64,000 nucleotides of DNA from NCBI RefSeq assembly GCF_021083305.1, contig NZ_JAJFAY010000003.1, positions 248,001 to 312,000 of the forward strand. Reading direction: 5' to 3'. The position numbers and the translations under genes are program-made. This DNA is from Haladaptatus sp. DYF46. Lineage in GTDB: Archaea; Halobacteriota; Halobacteria; Halobacteriales; Haladaptataceae. Positions 43,991 to 53,470 of this stretch are shown in pieces. The notes under the pieces were generated by a model. The model was given only the letters and a program-made list of their open reading frames with translations, was not told where the DNA came from and searched no databases. Numbering within the stretch: the stretch's first letter is position 1; each line of letters begins with the position of its first letter.

Positions 43991-44224
43991 GTTACTCCCC
44001 CGACCACCGTACCACACCCACTCACTTCAATCGAATTCCCGAACCGTTCGTCGGTGTCGGATTTTCTACGCCCGATTGGAGGAAACAGTATTTAAGTCAA
44101 TGAAGTGATTCTCGCGACAATAATAGAGATTTGGGGAGGAAACCACATCGGCGAGCGTTCGGTGGGCGAAACGATACACTCGCCGGGAGAGTACCGCTCG
44201 AAAAACGCCGACGGATTCGGCTGA

Positions 44225-46357
44225 TCAGTCGTCGGACGTAGTTTCGGCCGTCTCGGCGAAAGACCGGCGTTCGCTCATCTCCTCGACGGAGAGGTGACAG
44301 GATATCTGATGGTCACTGCCACCCTCCTTTTCCTCCAGTTCCGGTTCGGTCCGCTCGCAGATGTCGCCGATTTTCTTCGGACATCGGGTCTGGAACGGAC
44401 AACCGGACGGCGGGTTGATCGGACTCGGAACGCTCCCTTCGAGCAGGATGCGGTCGGTCTTCTTCCCCGGATTGGCGTGCGGAACCGCCGACAGGAGACT
44501 CTCCGTGTAGGGGTGGAACGGGGCCGAGAACACCTGTCGGACCGTCCCGAACTCGGCGATTTTGCCGAGATACATCACCGCGATGCGGTCACAGATATGT
44601 CTGACGACGCCGATATTATGCGAAATGAACAGGTACGAGAGACCGTACTCCGCCTGAATCTCGTTGAGCAGGTTCAGGATTTGGGCCTGCACGGACACGT
44701 CGAGCGCAGACACCGGTTCGTCACAGACGATGAGTTTCGGTTCCACGGCCAGCGCGTGCGCGATGGCGATGCGCTGTTGTTGCCCGCCCGAGAACTGGTG
44801 GGGATACTTGTGGAGCGCGTCCGGCGAGAGGCCGACGCGCGTCAGCAACTCGCGGGTTCGCTCCCGCTTCTCCTCGCCGGTCGCGATGCCGTGTTTCTCC
44901 ATCGCGCGACCGATGATCTGACCCACGGTCTTTCGCGGATTGAGCGAACTATGTGGGTCCTGGAATATCATTTGCATCTCGCGGCGGAGGCTCCGCACCT
45001 CCGACCCGCTCATCTCGTGAATCGGCTGTCCCTCGAAGTACACCTCGCCGTCGGTCGGTTCGAGGAGTTTCAGCGCGGTGCGCGCGACGGTCGATTTACC
45101 ACACCCGCTCTCGCCGACGAGGCCGACCGTCTCGCCCTCGTAAATCTCGAAGTCGATACCGTCGACCGCCTTGACGGCCCGACGTTCGAACGTCGGGAGG
45201 CCGCCGTCCGAGCGCGTGAGCGTGAGGTCGCCGAGGAACCCGTCGCCGGCCGGGAAGTGCTTTTTCAGGTTTTTCACCGCGAACAGCGGTTCGCCGGTGC
45301 GGTCGATGCGTTTCCGCTCGCCGCTCGACTCCGTTGGCGTATACCCCTGACTGAGGTCGATTTCGTCCGTACGGATACATGCCGCACGCGACGTCGTCCC
45401 CGCAGCCGGTTCGAGAGGGGGATTGCCCTCGGCTCGGCATGCCTCGGTCGCGTACTCACACCGTGGCGCGAAGTTACACCCGCTGGGCAGGTCGGTGAGG
45501 TCCGGCATCGACCCGGCCAGCGTCGGCAGTTCGTCGTACTCCACGTCCGTCTGCGGAATCGAGTCGATGAGGCCGCGCGTGTACGGATGCCGCGGTTTCC
45601 GAAACAGTTCGTCGAGTTCCGCGGTCTCGACGAGGTTTCCGGCGTACATCACGCCGACGTGGTCGCAGGTCTGGGCGACGACGCCGAGGTTGTGCGTTAT
45701 CATCAGGATGGCCATCCCTTTCTCCTCCTGTAATTCGTTCAGGAGGTCGAGGATTTTCGCCTGCGTCGTCACGTCGAGCGCCGTCGTCGGTTCGTCGGCG
45801 ATTATCAGGTCCGGCTTGCACGAGAGACCGATAGCGATGAGAACCCGCTGGCGCATCCCGCCCGAGAACTCGTGCGGGTAGTCGCCGAAGCGCTCGGCCG
45901 CGTCCGGGATTTCCACGTCGCGCATGACCTCGATGGCCTGTTCGCGTGCCGACTCGCGGTCGCCGCCTTGGTGGTGCAGAATCGTCTCGACGATCTGTTC
46001 GCCGACCGTGAGGACCGGGTTCAGCGACGACATCGGGTCCTGCGGGATGAGCGCGATCTTGTTCCCGCGAACCGAGCGCATCTCCGCCTCGGAAAGTCCC
46101 AACAGGTCCACGCCGTCGAAGACGACTTCGCCGCCGGTGATTTCGCCGGGACTATCGACGAGTTGGAGCAGCGAGCGCGCGGTGACGCTCTTTCCGGCCC
46201 CGCTTTCGCCGACCAATCCCATTGTCTCGCCCGTATCGAGGGCGAACGATACGTCGTTGGCGGCGACGACCGTCCCGTCCTCCGTTACGAACTCCGTCCG
46301 GAGGTCTCGAACGTCGAGGAGGGGGGCGGACCCGCCGTCTGCGTCGTTTCCGTTCAT
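44225..46357 (-). CDS. Fused Opp/Dpp-type ABC transporter ATPases (DppD-DppF fusion)
   Basis: 710-residue protein with two complete ATPase modules. The first has Walker A GESGAGKS, signature FSGGMRQRVLIAIGL, Walker B LIIADEPTTALD and an oligopeptide-type Cys cluster CNFAPRCEYATEAC. The second has GESGCGKS, FSGGQQQRIAIAHAL, LIVCDEPVSALD and CPFQTRCPKKIGDIC. The ATG at 46357 (MNGNDADGGSAPLLDVRDL) is chosen; it overlaps the permease stop (ATGA). Fusion guarantees equal amounts of the two subunits. Last gene of the second peptide-type importer. Confidence 0.9.
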   Translation of the reverse strand: MNGNDADGGSAPLLDVRDLRTEFVTEDGTVVAANDVSFALDTGETMGLVGESGAGKSVTARSLLQLVDSPGEITGGEVVFDGVDLLGLSEAEMRSVRGNKIALIPQDPMSSLNPVLTVGEQIVETILHHQGGDRESAREQAIEVMRDVEIPDAAERFGDYPHEFSGGMRQRVLIAIGLSCKPDLIIADEPTTALDVTTQAKILDLLNELQEEKGMAILMITHNLGVVAQTCDHVGVMYAGNLVETAELDELFRKPRHPYTRGLIDSIPQTDVEYDELPTLAGSMPDLTDLPSGCNFAPRCEYATEACRAEGNPPLEPAAGTTSRAACIRTDEIDLSQGYTPTESSGERKRIDRTGEPLFAVKNLKKHFPAGDGFLGDLTLTRSDGGLPTFERRAVKAVDGIDFEIYEGETVGLVGESGCGKSTVARTALKLLEPTDGEVYFEGQPIHEMSGSEVRSLRREMQMIFQDPHSSLNPRKTVGQIIGRAMEKHGIATGEEKRERTRELLTRVGLSPDALHKYPHQFSGGQQQRIAIAHALAVEPKLIVCDEPVSALDVSVQAQILNLLNEIQAEYGLSYLFISHNIGVVRHICDRIAVMYLGKIAEFGTVRQVFSAPFHPYTESLLSAVPHANPGKKTDRILLEGSVPSPINPPSGCPFQTRCPKKIGDICERTEPELEEKEGGSDHQISCHLSVEEMSERRSFAETAETTSDD

Positions 46358-47277
46358 TCTATCGAATCCACTTTGGGGTCGAGCACGTCTCTGAGGCCGT
46401 CGCCGAGCAGGTTGAACCCGATGACGGTGACTGCGATGGCGATTCCGGGGAAGATGATGATCCACGGCGCGGTTTGCATGAAGCCGCTCCCGTTGTTTAT
46501 CATCAGACCCCACGACGGCGTCGGCGGTTGCGCGCCGAGGCCGAGGAACGACAGACTCGCCTCCGCGAGCATCGCGAAGGCGATGTTCAGCGACCCCTGC
46601 ACGAGGAGCGGGGCAGAACAGTTCGGCAGCACCTCGCTGAAGATGATGCGTGAGTTGCTCTCGCCGCGGGCGATGGCCGACTCCACGTACGCCTCGTTCC
46701 GCTCTGAGAGCGTCGCACTGCGGGCGACGCGAGCGATGTACGGCGTGTAGACGAACGCCAGCGCGATGATGACGTTCGTGAGTTCGGGACCGAGGACGAC
46801 CATCAACGTCAACGCGAGGAGGATGGGCGGGAAGGACATCGCGGCGTCCATGAACCGCATCAGCAGTTCGTCGATGATGCCGCCGTAGTAGCCGGACACC
46901 AGTCCGATTATGGTCCCGACGAGGAGCGCGCCGGTGATGGCACCGAACCCGACTTTCAGCGAAATCCGACTACCCATCACAACGCGACTGAAGATGTCAC
47001 GGCCGAGATTGTCGGTTCCGAACAGATGCGCGAGCGACGGCGGTTGCGTCCGTGCCGCGATGTTCGTCTCCGCGACCGAATACGGTGCCAAGGAGAACGG
47101 TTGGACCGTAATTCCCTCAATGACGATGGGCCGCGAGAAAATCGCGACCACGATGAGCGACAACACGATGACGAGTCCGATCATCGCCTTGGTGTTGCTC
47201 CTGAACTGCCGCGTGAACCGCTGGAAGCGTTCTATCCGCGCGGACGTGGTCGTCGAGTTCGACGTCGAAGTCGCCAT
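46354..47277 (-). CDS. ABC permease (DppC-like), second importer
   Basis: 307 residues from the ATG at 47277, which overlaps the preceding stop by one base (TGATG). Six hydrophobic segments and the permease loop ESAIARGESNSRIIFSEVLPNCSAPLL. The C-terminus GFNLLGDGLRDVLDPKV is the usual DppC ending. Partner of the DppB-like permease upstream. Confidence 0.9.
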   Translation of the reverse strand: MATSTSNSTTTSARIERFQRFTRQFRSNTKAMIGLVIVLSLIVVAIFSRPIVIEGITVQPFSLAPYSVAETNIAARTQPPSLAHLFGTDNLGRDIFSRVVMGSRISLKVGFGAITGALLVGTIIGLVSGYYGGIIDELLMRFMDAAMSFPPILLALTLMVVLGPELTNVIIALAFVYTPYIARVARSATLSERNEAYVESAIARGESNSRIIFSEVLPNCSAPLLVQGSLNIAFAMLAEASLSFLGLGAQPPTPSWGLMINNGSGFMQTAPWIIIFPGIAIAVTVIGFNLLGDGLRDVLDPKVDSIE

Positions 47278-48236
47278 CACTCGTCACCTCCGTAGCGAAT
47301 CCGCGGATCGAAGTAGCCGTAGAGGATGTCGGCCGCGAGGTTCGAGAGCATGTACATCAGCGCGACGACGACGATACAGCCCTGCAACAGGGGAATGTCG
47401 CGGCTCTGAATGGCGGTCAGCGTCAACCTGCCGATGCCCGGCCAGAAGAACACCTGCTCCAGCACGACGACGCCGCCGAACGCGTAGCTGAACTGGAACG
47501 CGATGACCGTGATGACGGGAATGATGGCGTTCCTGAGCGCGTGCTTGAGGACGATGACGCGCTGGGTCATCCCCTTCGAGCGCGCCAGTTTGATGTACTC
47601 CTCGGACATGACTTCGAGCATCGACGACCGGGTCATCCGCATGATGTAGGCGGTGAGGGCGAACCCCATCGCCGACGCCGGGAGGACGAGGTGGGTCAAT
47701 GTTCCCACGGGGTCCTCGCTCGGCGGAACGTAGCCGCCCGTCGGGAAGATGTTCAGCCACACGGCGAAGACGAGGATGAACACGAGACCCCACAGGAAGA
47801 TGGGGATGGAGACGCCGATGAATCCGAACATCGACGCGAACAGGTCCGGCATCTCGTTCTGCTTCACCGCTGCGATGACGCCGAGCGGGAGCGCCAAGAA
47901 GACCGCGATGAGCGTCGCCGCTCCGGCGAGGAGAAGCGATTTCGGGAGCTTCTCCATGATGAGCGTCACGACCGGGTCGCCGAACCGGAGCGAGGTTCCC
48001 ATGTCCCCCTGTACGAGCCCGAACACCCAGTCGATGTACTGGACGTACAGCGGCTTGTCGAGTCCCATCTGCGCTTGGAGCGCCTGGATCGACTTGTCGG
48101 TCGCGTTCGGTCCGAGAATGAGCAACGCGACGTCCCCGGGGAGGATGGTCGTCACTATGAACGTTATCAGCGTCACGAACAGGAGGGTTAGCACCATGAA
48201 CCCCAACCGCCTCAGTAGATAGTTAGACATTGACAT
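47277..48236 (-). CDS. ABC permease (DppB-like), second importer
   Basis: 319 residues starting MSMSNYLLRRLGFMVLTLLFVTLITFIVTTILPGD, the standard DppB N-terminus, with ALQAQMGLDKPLYVQYIDWVFGLVQGDMGTSLRFGDPV next. The permease loop is KLARSKGMTQRVIVLKHALRNAIIPVITV, and it ends YFDPRIRYGGDE. It begins 14 bases after the binding-protein stop codon. Confidence 0.92.
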   Translation of the reverse strand: MSMSNYLLRRLGFMVLTLLFVTLITFIVTTILPGDVALLILGPNATDKSIQALQAQMGLDKPLYVQYIDWVFGLVQGDMGTSLRFGDPVVTLIMEKLPKSLLLAGAATLIAVFLALPLGVIAAVKQNEMPDLFASMFGFIGVSIPIFLWGLVFILVFAVWLNIFPTGGYVPPSEDPVGTLTHLVLPASAMGFALTAYIMRMTRSSMLEVMSEEYIKLARSKGMTQRVIVLKHALRNAIIPVITVIAFQFSYAFGGVVVLEQVFFWPGIGRLTLTAIQSRDIPLLQGCIVVVALMYMLSNLAADILYGYFDPRIRYGGDE

Positions 48237-48250
48237 GGTGGGTCTCCGAA

Positions 48251-49891
48251 TTACTCGTCGAGCCAGTTGTCGTTGAACCGGAGCGTCGAACCGTCGGGCG
48301 TACCGATTTTACCCTTGTAGTCCGTCGAACCGGCGTACAGGTTCGCCTGCCACCAGAGCAGGAGGTGACCCGCGCGTTCCTCGTGGAGGATTTCGGTCGC
48401 CTTGTGGTAGAGGTCGGCGCGCTTGTCCTCGTCGTACATGTGGCGGGCCTCCTCGACGAGTCCGTTGTACTCGTCGTTCTCCCATCCGGTGAAGAAGAAC
48501 GCACCGTCCGGGTGGAGGAACTTGTAGAACGACACGTCGGGGTAGGTCAGCGCGAGGTACGAACTGGTCGTCGCCTCGAAGTTCTGCTTGGTGTAGACGT
48601 CCGACAGCCACGTACTCCACGTGATCTTCTGGATGTTGAGGTTGATGCCGACCTCGGACGCTTGGTCGGAGATGACTTTCGCCCCCTGCACCTGCGTCGG
48701 GTAGGATTGGGGAATCTTGAACGAAACCGAGAATCCGTCCGGCATTCCCGCCTTCTTCAGGTGTTCTTTGGCCTTGTCGAGGTCACGCGGGCGGGGTTTG
48801 ACGTCGGGGTTCACCCATTTGCTGCCGGGCGCGGCGGGCGTCGCCGTCGTCTTGCCGGTACCGTAGAGCGCCGCTTCGCTGATCTTCTCCTTGTCGAGCG
48901 CGTAATCGAGCGCGAGACGGGCGTCCTTGTTGTCGAAGGGTTTCTTGTTGCAGTTCAGGCCGAGGTAGACGAGCGCCTTCGGGAACTGTTTCTCGAAGCG
49001 GACCGACGAATCGTTTTTGAGCGATTCGACGTCCTTCGGCGGGACGCCGTTGACGAAATCGTACTCGCCGGCGCGGAACGACTGCAATCGAACGTTCGGG
49101 TCGGTTATCTCGCTCTTGACGATCTTGTCGAGGAAGGGACCGTTCTCGTCGCTGGCGTCCCAGTAATCGTCGAACTTCGTCATCGTGAACGACGTCTCGA
49201 CCTCGTGGCTCTCGAACTGGTATGGCCCCGTCCCGATGGGTTCGTTGATCTTCTTCTGTTTCGCCTGTTCCTCCGGAACGATGTGCATCTCCCCGGTCGA
49301 CATCCGCGAGAGGAACGGCGCGAACGGTTCCGACAACTGAACGACGAAGGTCTGGTCGTCGGGGTTGTCCATCGAATCGACGAAATCGAAGAAGCCGGTG
49401 GCGAGGTACTCGCCGTTTGCGATCCGCTCGTAGGTCGCGAGAACGTCTTTGGACGTCATCTCGCTGCCGTCGTGGAACGTCACGCCTTTCTGGAGCGTGA
49501 ACTCCAGTTTCGTGTTGTCCTCGGAGGTCGACCAGTCCTTCGCGAGATGCGGCTTCAGCGAGTAGTCGGGGGCCAATCGAATGAGCGGCTCGGTGATATT
49601 TTCGAGCACGCGGTTGGTCGCGGCGGCGCTTTCGAGGTGCGGGTCGAGTCCCTGCACGGGAACGGCACCGCCCCACTGGAGCGTTCCGCCCATCTTCGCG
49701 TTTCCATCCCCGTTTCCGTCGCCGCTCCCGTCACCGTTGCCGTCGCCGGAGTCGCCTCCGCCGAGACAACCGGCGAGCGCAACCGGAACGCTGGCGGCCG
49801 TCGTGGCGAGAAACGCCCGACGGTCGACGCGTCCGTGACCGCCCGTGTCGCTATTTTTTTCAATATTGCGGCTATTGCTATCGCTTGGCAT
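48251..49891 (-). CDS. Extracellular solute-binding protein family 5, second importer
   Basis: 546 residues from the ATG at 49891. Tat-like signal VDRRAFLATTAASVPVALAGC with lipobox, then a GDG/GNG repeat linker of about 20 residues, then the SBP family 5 fold (GGAVPVQGLDPHLESAAATNRVLENITEPLI, FTLQKGVTFHDGSEMTSKDVLATYERI). The ending LRFNDNWLDE is typical of the DppA group. First gene of the dpp operon and divergent from the carbamoylase-like gene, which suggests an amino-acid or peptide derivative as substrate. Confidence 0.9.
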   Translation of the reverse strand: MPSDSNSRNIEKNSDTGGHGRVDRRAFLATTAASVPVALAGCLGGGDSGDGNGDGSGDGNGDGNAKMGGTLQWGGAVPVQGLDPHLESAAATNRVLENITEPLIRLAPDYSLKPHLAKDWSTSEDNTKLEFTLQKGVTFHDGSEMTSKDVLATYERIANGEYLATGFFDFVDSMDNPDDQTFVVQLSEPFAPFLSRMSTGEMHIVPEEQAKQKKINEPIGTGPYQFESHEVETSFTMTKFDDYWDASDENGPFLDKIVKSEITDPNVRLQSFRAGEYDFVNGVPPKDVESLKNDSSVRFEKQFPKALVYLGLNCNKKPFDNKDARLALDYALDKEKISEAALYGTGKTTATPAAPGSKWVNPDVKPRPRDLDKAKEHLKKAGMPDGFSVSFKIPQSYPTQVQGAKVISDQASEVGINLNIQKITWSTWLSDVYTKQNFEATTSSYLALTYPDVSFYKFLHPDGAFFFTGWENDEYNGLVEEARHMYDEDKRADLYHKATEILHEERAGHLLLWWQANLYAGSTDYKGKIGTPDGSTLRFNDNWLDE

Positions 49892-50047
49892 AGAATAGCG
49901 CACACAACCACCAGTGATAAAGATTATGAAAACTGCAACGATATGGTTGGATGAGTGAAATGAAACGCGGATAGCCGAAAGTGTAAATCCGATGTACGGT
50001 TGGGAAACAGTCAAATAGGCGGGTGGGCCACGTTGCGGTTGGTACGC

Positions 50048-51304
50048 ATGCAGGTACGTGAGCAACGGCTACGACGAGACATCGAGGCCAACGCGGCGTT
50101 CGGGTCTGTCGCGGTCGAAAACGGTTACGGTCGGACCGTCCTAACCGGAACGGAGGCAGACAGGAACGCACGAGAGTATTTTTGCGAGCGACTGCGGGAC
50201 GCGGATCTCGACGTTCGCGTGGACCGAGTGGGGAACATCGTCGGCCGATGGACACCCGAAAGCGCGAACCCTGACGCGGCCGCAGTCGCCGCCGGGAGCC
50301 ACCTCGACTCCGTGCCCGAGGGAGGCATCTTCGACGGGCCACTAGGCGTGTACGCCGCGTTAGAGGCGGTCCGAGCGATGCAGGACGCGGGCATCGAACC
50401 GGCCCGTCCGGTCGACGTCGTCTGTTTCACCGAGGAGGAAGGCCAGCGGTTCGACGGCGGGTTGCTCGGTTCCGCCGTCGCCGCCGGGGAAATGAGCCTC
50501 GAAACGGCGCTCGCGCTCGAAGACGACTCAGGCGTGACGCTCGAAGCCGCCCTCCGCGACATCGGTTTCCTCGGCGACGGGCAAGTCGCCGCCGACGAGT
50601 GGCACGCGTGGCTGGAACTCCACATCGAACAGAGCGAACGTCTCGAAGACGCAGCGGTCCCGGCCGGAATCGTGACGACGATAACGGGACTTTCCCGGTG
50701 TGCTATCGAAATCGCCGGCGAAGCCAACCACGCGGGGTCCACGCTGATGGGCGACCGGTCGGATGCCCTCGCCGGTGCGAGCGAGTTCGTTCTCGACGTC
50801 GAATCCGCCGCAAACGAGCGCGTCGAAACCGAATCGAACACGGCCGTCGCCACCGTCGGCAAACTCGACGTGCGACCGGGTGCACCGAACGTCATTCCCG
50901 GACGGGCCGAGATGAGCCTCGATATCCGCGACATAGAGCAGGACTCCATCGAGTACGTCGTGGAGCGAGCGAAGCGGAGCCTCGACCGCATCGAAACCGA
51001 ACGCGACGTGACGACCGAGTTCGAACGGCCGTGGAATCGCCACCCCGTACCGATGAGCGAGCGCTGTCGCGCCGCGCTGGAAGCCGCCGGGGAGGCCGCG
51101 AACATCGAAACGCTGTCCCTCCACTCCGGTGCCGCCCACGACACGATGCACGTCGCGAACGTCACCGACGCTGGCTTGCTCTTTGCCCCGTCACGGGACG
51201 GGATTTCCCACAATCCGTTGGAGTGGACCGAGTGGGAGGACTGTGCCGAATCGACGCGCGTCCTCGCCGGTGCGGTAGCGCGGCTCGCCGGTTCCGACGA
51301 GTAG
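50048..51304 (+). CDS. Hydantoinase/carbamoylase-family amidohydrolase (M20 metallohydrolase)
   Basis: 418 residues from the ATG at 50048. Two-metal M20 enzyme of the AllC/N-carbamoyl-L-amino acid hydrolase group: GSHLDSVPEGGIFDGPLGVYAALEA (His and Asp metal ligands), VCFTEEEGQRF (Glu-Glu), LELHIEQSERLE (His of the LHIEQG-like motif), the dimer-domain AGEANHAGSTLMGDRSDAL and C-terminal SGAAHDTMHVAN (His ligand). It releases ammonia/CO2 or an amine from carbamoyl or similar amino-acid derivatives. The exact substrate is open: N-carbamoyl amino acids, allantoate and beta-ureidopropionate are all in the family. It is divergent from the dpp operon, probably functionally linked. Confidence 0.88.
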   Translation: MQVREQRLRRDIEANAAFGSVAVENGYGRTVLTGTEADRNAREYFCERLRDADLDVRVDRVGNIVGRWTPESANPDAAAVAAGSHLDSVPEGGIFDGPLGVYAALEAVRAMQDAGIEPARPVDVVCFTEEEGQRFDGGLLGSAVAAGEMSLETALALEDDSGVTLEAALRDIGFLGDGQVAADEWHAWLELHIEQSERLEDAAVPAGIVTTITGLSRCAIEIAGEANHAGSTLMGDRSDALAGASEFVLDVESAANERVETESNTAVATVGKLDVRPGAPNVIPGRAEMSLDIRDIEQDSIEYVVERAKRSLDRIETERDVTTEFERPWNRHPVPMSERCRAALEAAGEAANIETLSLHSGAAHDTMHVANVTDAGLLFAPSRDGISHNPLEWTEWEDCAESTRVLAGAVARLAGSDE

Positions 51305-51776
51305 CCCGTTCGCAGACGGACAAATCGGACTCGTTTCGGTCGAAATACCGATGGATGAAGGGGTTTCAGCCGGTATCAGTCCAGCCATTTGAGTGAACAC
51401 CAACGCAGGAAACTGGCCATCAGACCGTTTATTTCACGACTAGCCGCCGATTTTCGACTGGAAATGGTCCATCTCATGTTCGGTTCGCGGATTGCACCGA
51501 TGGAGAACGAGAACGATATCCACCACCACACGCACGACCCTTGAGACCCCATAATTCGTGCCCCTACGATTATATGACAGGAACGTCGTAGAAAACAATC
51601 CGACAATGCACTAAATGTCCACAAACTGTTTGCACGTATTTTGAACGCACACCGTCGGCCAGACGAATCTAATTCTTCCGAAATCGGCCGGTTACGGCGG
51701 ATTTGAGAACCTATCAATGTATGAAACAGAAATGCCGTCGTAGGAAGCACCCACTGCTATCGATTTTAGATTTCGG
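51305..51776. other. Intergenic region upstream of the third IclR gene
   Basis: About 470 bases without a convincing gene. A plus-strand frame near 51395-51543 ends in a His-rich string, but it has no plausible start or domain. AT content rises toward the IclR promoter. Confidence 0.35.
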
Positions 51777-51803
51777 AAACGTTTGCACCATATACAAACG
51801 TTT
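51777..51803 (+). promoter_or_regulatory. Palindromic operator over the IclR promoter
   Basis: AAACGTTTG (51777-51785) and CAAACGTTT (51795-51803) are perfect inverted repeats around a 9-base spacer that contains the TATA-like CATATA. Each arm is itself built on the palindrome AAACGTTT. The site ends 28 bases before the ATG at 51831, so bound protein would block TBP access. It fits autoregulation by the IclR product. Confidence 0.6.
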
Positions 51804-51830
51804 TTACGACTATGATTGGTATCGTGTGTC

Positions 51831-52646
51831 ATGACAAATCCGACCGAAACCGGCTCGTCGCGTACCCTGAAAACGGTAACGCGAGCGTTCGACGTGATTC
51901 AGGCGTTGGAGGAGTTCGACGGCGCGCGCGTCACCGAACTCGCCGACCATCTCGATATGTCGAAAAGCGCCGTCTACAATCACCTCACGACGCTGCGGGA
52001 GAACAAGTTCGTCGTCCAAGAGGGAAACACGTACTCGCTGTCGTTGCAGTTCCTCCTCCTCGGCGAGTACGTTCGCAACCAGAACAAACTGTACAGCATC
52101 GGCAAACCGGAAATAGAGAGTTTGGCCGACGAGACGGGGGAGTACGCCCACCTGGCCACCGAACAACACGGCCTCAGCGTGAACCTCTACAAAGTCCGGG
52201 GCGACAAAGCGGTCGGCAGCAACTACCAGACGACCAAGCTACAGAAGCCGGATTACCTGCACTTCTCGGCGACCGGAAAGTCGATTCTCGCATCGCTTCC
52301 GTCCGACAGAGTAGACGCCATCGTCGACCGCTACGGATTGGTTCGCAAGACGGAGAACACGATTACCGACCGTGAGGAGTTGCTGTCTGCACTCGAAGAA
52401 ATCCGGGAGCGCGGATACGCGTACAACGACGAGGAGGAGATCGAGGGACTCAAGGCCATCGGCGCGCCGGTACTGGACAGAAGCGGCAGCGTCCTCGGTT
52501 CGGTGAGCGTGTCCGGGCCGACCAACCGGATGAACGAGACGGAGTATCACGACATGATAGTCGAGAAGGTGACGAACGCGGCGAACGTCATCGAGGTGAA
52601 CATCAACATGGCGGAGCGGGAGGGAGATCACCCGAAGTTCATCTGA
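51831..52646 (+). CDS. IclR family transcriptional regulator
   Basis: 271 residues from the ATG at 51831. Winged helix-turn-helix (about 14-70: RAFDVIQALEEFDGARVTELADHLDMSKSAVYNHLTTL) and effector domain with GLVRKTENTITDREELLSALEEIRERGYAYNDEEEIEGLKAIGAPV and GSVSVSGPTNRM. Its promoter carries the palindromic AAACGTTTG operator. It probably regulates the adjacent carbamoylase/dpp genes, but no copy of the operator was found before those genes. Confidence 0.9.
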   Translation: MTNPTETGSSRTLKTVTRAFDVIQALEEFDGARVTELADHLDMSKSAVYNHLTTLRENKFVVQEGNTYSLSLQFLLLGEYVRNQNKLYSIGKPEIESLADETGEYAHLATEQHGLSVNLYKVRGDKAVGSNYQTTKLQKPDYLHFSATGKSILASLPSDRVDAIVDRYGLVRKTENTITDREELLSALEEIRERGYAYNDEEEIEGLKAIGAPVLDRSGSVLGSVSVSGPTNRMNETEYHDMIVEKVTNAANVIEVNINMAEREGDHPKFI

Positions 52647-52819
52647 CGGCCGTACGCTCCGTTTTCCGTCGGGTGAGAAGTATCGACGATCGGTCCTCGA
52701 CAGATACCATTACATGAGTAAGATTGTAATGGCGACCGAATCGGCGAAAGGAAGGGTTCGATAGAAGCGTCATGAGTGATAAACTGTATTTCGCTATAGT
52801 AACTGCACGGTAGCACGTG

Positions 52820-53227
52820 TTACGACTCGTCCTCCGTGGTGGACGGAGATTGGGACGGGGATTCGAATTCCGTTTCGCAAGGGAGCGTCGCCGCGAGCCG
52901 TTCGGCGACGGTCGGACTCAAGAACCCCGCCAGTTCCATCGCTTCCTCTTCGTGCGCATCAAGGTCCAAGACCTCCCTGAAGAACCACGAGACGGTTACG
53001 TAGGATTCGTGAAGCGTCGCGGCCCGTTCGCGTCCCGTCTCGGTCAGTGTCGCACCCTCGTACGGTTCGTAGGAGATGAGCCCCTCGTCGTCGAGCCGTT
53101 GGAACATCCCGGTGATCGACGCGGGCGATTTATCCAGCAGTTCGGCGACGGCACCCGGTGAAATCGGTGGGTCCTCCCGGTGTGCGAGGATGTACAAGGC
53201 CAACAGATACTGCGTAGTCCCTTTCAT
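52820..53227 (-). CDS. DtxR/MntR-family metal-dependent transcriptional regulator
   Basis: 135 residues. N-terminal winged helix-turn-helix (TTQYLLALYILAHREDPPISPGAVAELLDKSPASITGMFQRLDDEGLISYEPYEGATLTETGRERA) followed by the dimerisation helix region with VTVSWFFREVLDLDAHEEEAMELAGFLSPTVAERLAATL, where His, Glu and Cys118 (LPCETEFE) could bind Fe or Mn. The SH3-like third domain is absent, as in MntR/SirR types. Its ATG overlaps the stop of the upstream 68-residue gene (ATGA). TTAGG...CCTAA boxes upstream match DtxR-family operators. Confidence 0.88.
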   Translation of the reverse strand: MKGTTQYLLALYILAHREDPPISPGAVAELLDKSPASITGMFQRLDDEGLISYEPYEGATLTETGRERAATLHESYVTVSWFFREVLDLDAHEEEAMELAGFLSPTVAERLAATLPCETEFESPSQSPSTTEDES

Positions 53228-53430
53228 CGTTCGTCGAGTGACATCAGTCGGAAGTTTTCAATGCGAGGATTCCGGAGGACCGACTCCCCTGAATCCACGG
53301 GTATGTACAACCGGGGCCGAAGGACGGTAGCCGTCGAGAGGTCGGACAAACCACCGCCATCGACGACTGCTCCCCCGTACTCGGCGCAGTCGTCCGTCCG
53401 TATCTCGTGGACCGTAGCATCCGCCACCAT
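53224..53430 (-). CDS. 68-residue protein coupled to the DtxR-family regulator
   Basis: Begins MVADATVHEIRTDDCAEYGG at the ATG 53430 and overlaps the regulator start by ATGA. No domain or membrane segment. A single Cys (DDCAEY) and several acidic residues could contact metal. Promoter boxes directly upstream support expression. Function unknown; perhaps a partner or metal sensor for the regulator. Confidence 0.55.
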   Translation of the reverse strand: MVADATVHEIRTDDCAEYGGAVVDGGGLSDLSTATVLRPRLYIPVDSGESVLRNPRIENFRLMSLDER

Positions 53431-53433
53431 GGC

Positions 53434-53449
53434 TTTAGGATGGCCTAAA
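53434..53449 (-). promoter_or_regulatory. DtxR-family operator box 1
   Basis: TTTAGGATGGCCTAAA: inverted TTTAGG/CCTAAA arms, 4 bases before the ATG of the 68-residue gene, between its TATA region (ATTATG, reverse strand, about 53453) and start. Suggests metal-dependent autorepression. Confidence 0.6.
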
Positions 53450-53470
53450 ACCACATAATCGCTTCCATTC

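Noticed and set aside
51376..51750. 124-codon minus-strand ORF in the gap before the third IclR gene
   Set aside because: Ser/Arg/Trp-rich, no haloarchaeal acidic bias, no domain and no plausible promoter.
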